A stretch of DNA of 64,000 nt, taken from positions 15,438,001-15,502,000 of the forward strand of contig WHVY01000001.1 in the NCBI GenBank assembly GCA_022266195.1, in the 5' to 3' direction. Below are positions 62,766 through 64,000 of this stretch, one piece after another (the stretch's first letter is position 1; every line of letters begins with the position of its first letter). Origin of the DNA: Tetranychus cinnabarinus. Taxonomy: Eukaryota; Arthropoda; Arachnida; Trombidiformes; Tetranychidae. Both the position numbers and the translations under genes were made by a program. The notes beneath the pieces were generated by a model. It did not search any database, had not been told where the DNA came from, and saw only the letters and a program-made list of their open reading frames with translations.

Positions 62766-63689
62766 TCAACTTTGTTTTGGTTTAAGGAGAAAAAGGACAT
62801 CGTTTAGCCAATAATAGGACAACTCGAGATCACCTTCACATAAATATGGTACTTTAGTCCAGGCAACCAATTCTAAATCATTTGGTTCAATATAATCTTG
62901 GATAAATGATTGAGCATGTTGTTCCAATGAATTTCCAGTCAAATTTATAACTTCACTGGGTTTGTGTCCATTGCTTGATGATTCAACATACTGGTTAAGA
63001 GGAAGAACCAAAGCGAGTAATATACGTCCATTGGGTTTAATTTTTTGCCTCATCTTTTTTATCATGCTTAATGGACGATCACATCGATCTAGCACATTTA
63101 AACAGCTGATAAGGTTGAAAGACAGATCATTTTCAAACCATTTATCAACATCTAAAACTTCATATCCTCTCTTGGCCAGCAGTCTTTTCATCACTGGACT
63201 AACCTCGGTACAATATGTTTTATGAAAATATTTGGCCATCACTGAAGTTACTCTTCCATCCCCAGATCCAATATCCAATAGAAGAGATTCTGAGTCAGAT
63301 TCAATTGAATTAATTTCATCGTAAATGAGACTGAATTGTTGGTTAGAGAAAACAAACATTGATCCTCGCTTCAATAATCCATTTATTGAGGTGGCTGTCA
63401 TGAAGAGACCCAAAAATGCCTGAGCCAAAGCATTGAAGATGTGAGTAAATAACCAATCGGATTTCTGGTAGCACGTTTTGATAAAATTATCTGTTTCCGT
63501 GTCATACGATAACTCGACAAACTTGGAAGCAATAGATTCATCGACTTTGGTTAAATCACATTTGTACCATTTGGAACTGTCAAAATTTCTTAACTGTTCC
63601 TCACGGAGCATCCTCTCATACAAACTTCGGGCAAGGGAACCACGTATTATCGGCCTTTGTTGATTACAATTAACCAATTTACAATCCAT
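62766..63689 (-). CDS. METTL9: METTL9/DREV-type protein-histidine methyltransferase
   Basis: A single-exon 307-aa protein from ATG at 63689 (the frame extends to a TTG at 63695 but no further ATG). Family signatures run along the whole length: SLARSLYERM near the N-terminus, TSINGLLKRGSMFVFS, the SAM-binding motif LLLDIGSGDGRVTSVMAK, CTEVSPVMKRLL, SCLNVLDRCDRPL, RILLALVLPLNQYVE, KPSEVINL and the end VPYLCEGDLELSYYWLNDVL. METTL9 proteins transfer a methyl group from S-adenosylmethionine to histidines in alternating His-x-His motifs, giving 1-methylhistidine. Animal homologues usually have a signal-like N-terminus. Here the protein starts just before the conserved region, so an upstream exon may be missing. 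Confidence 0.9.
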   Translation of the reverse strand: MDCKLVNCNQQRPIIRGSLARSLYERMLREEQLRNFDSSKWYKCDLTKVDESIASKFVELSYDTETDNFIKTCYQKSDWLFTHIFNALAQAFLGLFMTATSINGLLKRGSMFVFSNQQFSLIYDEINSIESDSESLLLDIGSGDGRVTSVMAKYFHKTYCTEVSPVMKRLLAKRGYEVLDVDKWFENDLSFNLISCLNVLDRCDRPLSMIKKMRQKIKPNGRILLALVLPLNQYVESSSNGHKPSEVINLTGNSLEQHAQSFIQDYIEPNDLELVAWTKVPYLCEGDLELSYYWLNDVLFLLKPKQS

Positions 63690-64000
63690 CACCAATAGAA
63701 ACGGGATCCTTTGCCAATAGTAACGATGATAAAGCTTTCTTTTTTACTTCTTCAAGGTTTGTTAAGTATTCTTTTATCTGCTAAATCACTTGGCTGATGA
63801 TGAGTGTTACCTTTTTCACTGGAAATGGTCACTGGGTCTTCTTTGTTTCTCTTTCCAAATAGAGTATAAAACTGACGATTGTTTGATCAGCCTTTTGACA
63901 AATCCAAATTCAAGACATTACTGAAAACATGAAAGAAACAGATTAGTAAAGGATTAATAAAATGGATGCATAAAAAGATAACACTAGGATGCCATGAGTG
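63690..64000. other. Window edge; coding-like minus-strand frames
   Basis: Upstream of the methyltransferase on the same strand, a frame from about 63872 (after a possible acceptor CGTCAG) to TGA at 63754-63752 reads FYTLFGKRNKEDPVTISSEK. Another frame (63780-63679) reads QIKEYLTNLEEVKKKALSSL and ends at TAA. One may be the last exon of a gene extending beyond the window, or a 5' exon of the methyltransferase. Not resolvable here. Confidence 0.25.

Overview
The window is AT-rich (roughly two-thirds A+T) animal nuclear DNA. Genes have GT-AG introns of about 50-300 bp, most intergenic stretches are long, and DNA transposons are common. An allatostatin-A-type receptor, a neprilysin-like peptidase, an NDRG-family gene, SLC17 carriers, a trehalose/glucose-type transporter and a METTL9-type methyltransferase point to an arthropod. 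I cannot place it more finely from sequence alone. Intron-exon models were built by hand from splice consensus, reading-frame continuity and family resemblance. They have not been checked against transcripts.

Layout: (1) 1-21.4 kb holds no host gene that I can support. It contains a foldback Tc1/mariner-type MITE (73-553), a possible decayed retroelement fragment near 2.6-3 kb, and an intact Tc1/mariner element with a 346-aa DD37E transposase (4034-5335). (2) 21.46-22.70 kb holds a single-exon allatostatin-A/galanin-like GPCR on the plus strand. (3) 22.7-35.7 kb is gene-poor, with three unidentified coding-like remnants (26.2, 30.8-31.8 and 32.5 kb) and a foldback repeat at 32.2 kb. (4) 35.7-48 kb is a minus-strand cluster: an NDRG-family gene (7 exons), a complete 15-exon M13 metallopeptidase (757 aa), a broken SLC17 transporter copy, an endonuclease-domain fragment and a second SLC17 relic. 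(5) 48.6-57.45 kb is a plus-strand 6-exon SLC2-type sugar transporter (523 aa). Its second intron carries an apparently intact 3.97-kb PIF/Harbinger element with a transposase gene and a Myb/SANT-like gene. (6) 57.6-58.4 kb is a nested foldback element. (7) 59.5-61.9 kb is a segmental duplicate of the 43.5-45.9 kb block. It carries the intact SLC17 gene (522 aa) plus a stranded piece of neprilysin exon 1. (8) 62.8-63.7 kb holds a METTL9/DREV-type methyltransferase on the minus strand.

Main points for a second look: the Harbinger transposase has an N-terminal segment resembling the C-terminal half of a double-stranded-RNA-binding domain, and both of its introns contain related hairpins. The SLC17 locus shows three copies at successive stages of decay, with clear break structures. 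The two autonomous-looking DNA transposons retain perfect or near-perfect ends and open reading frames.
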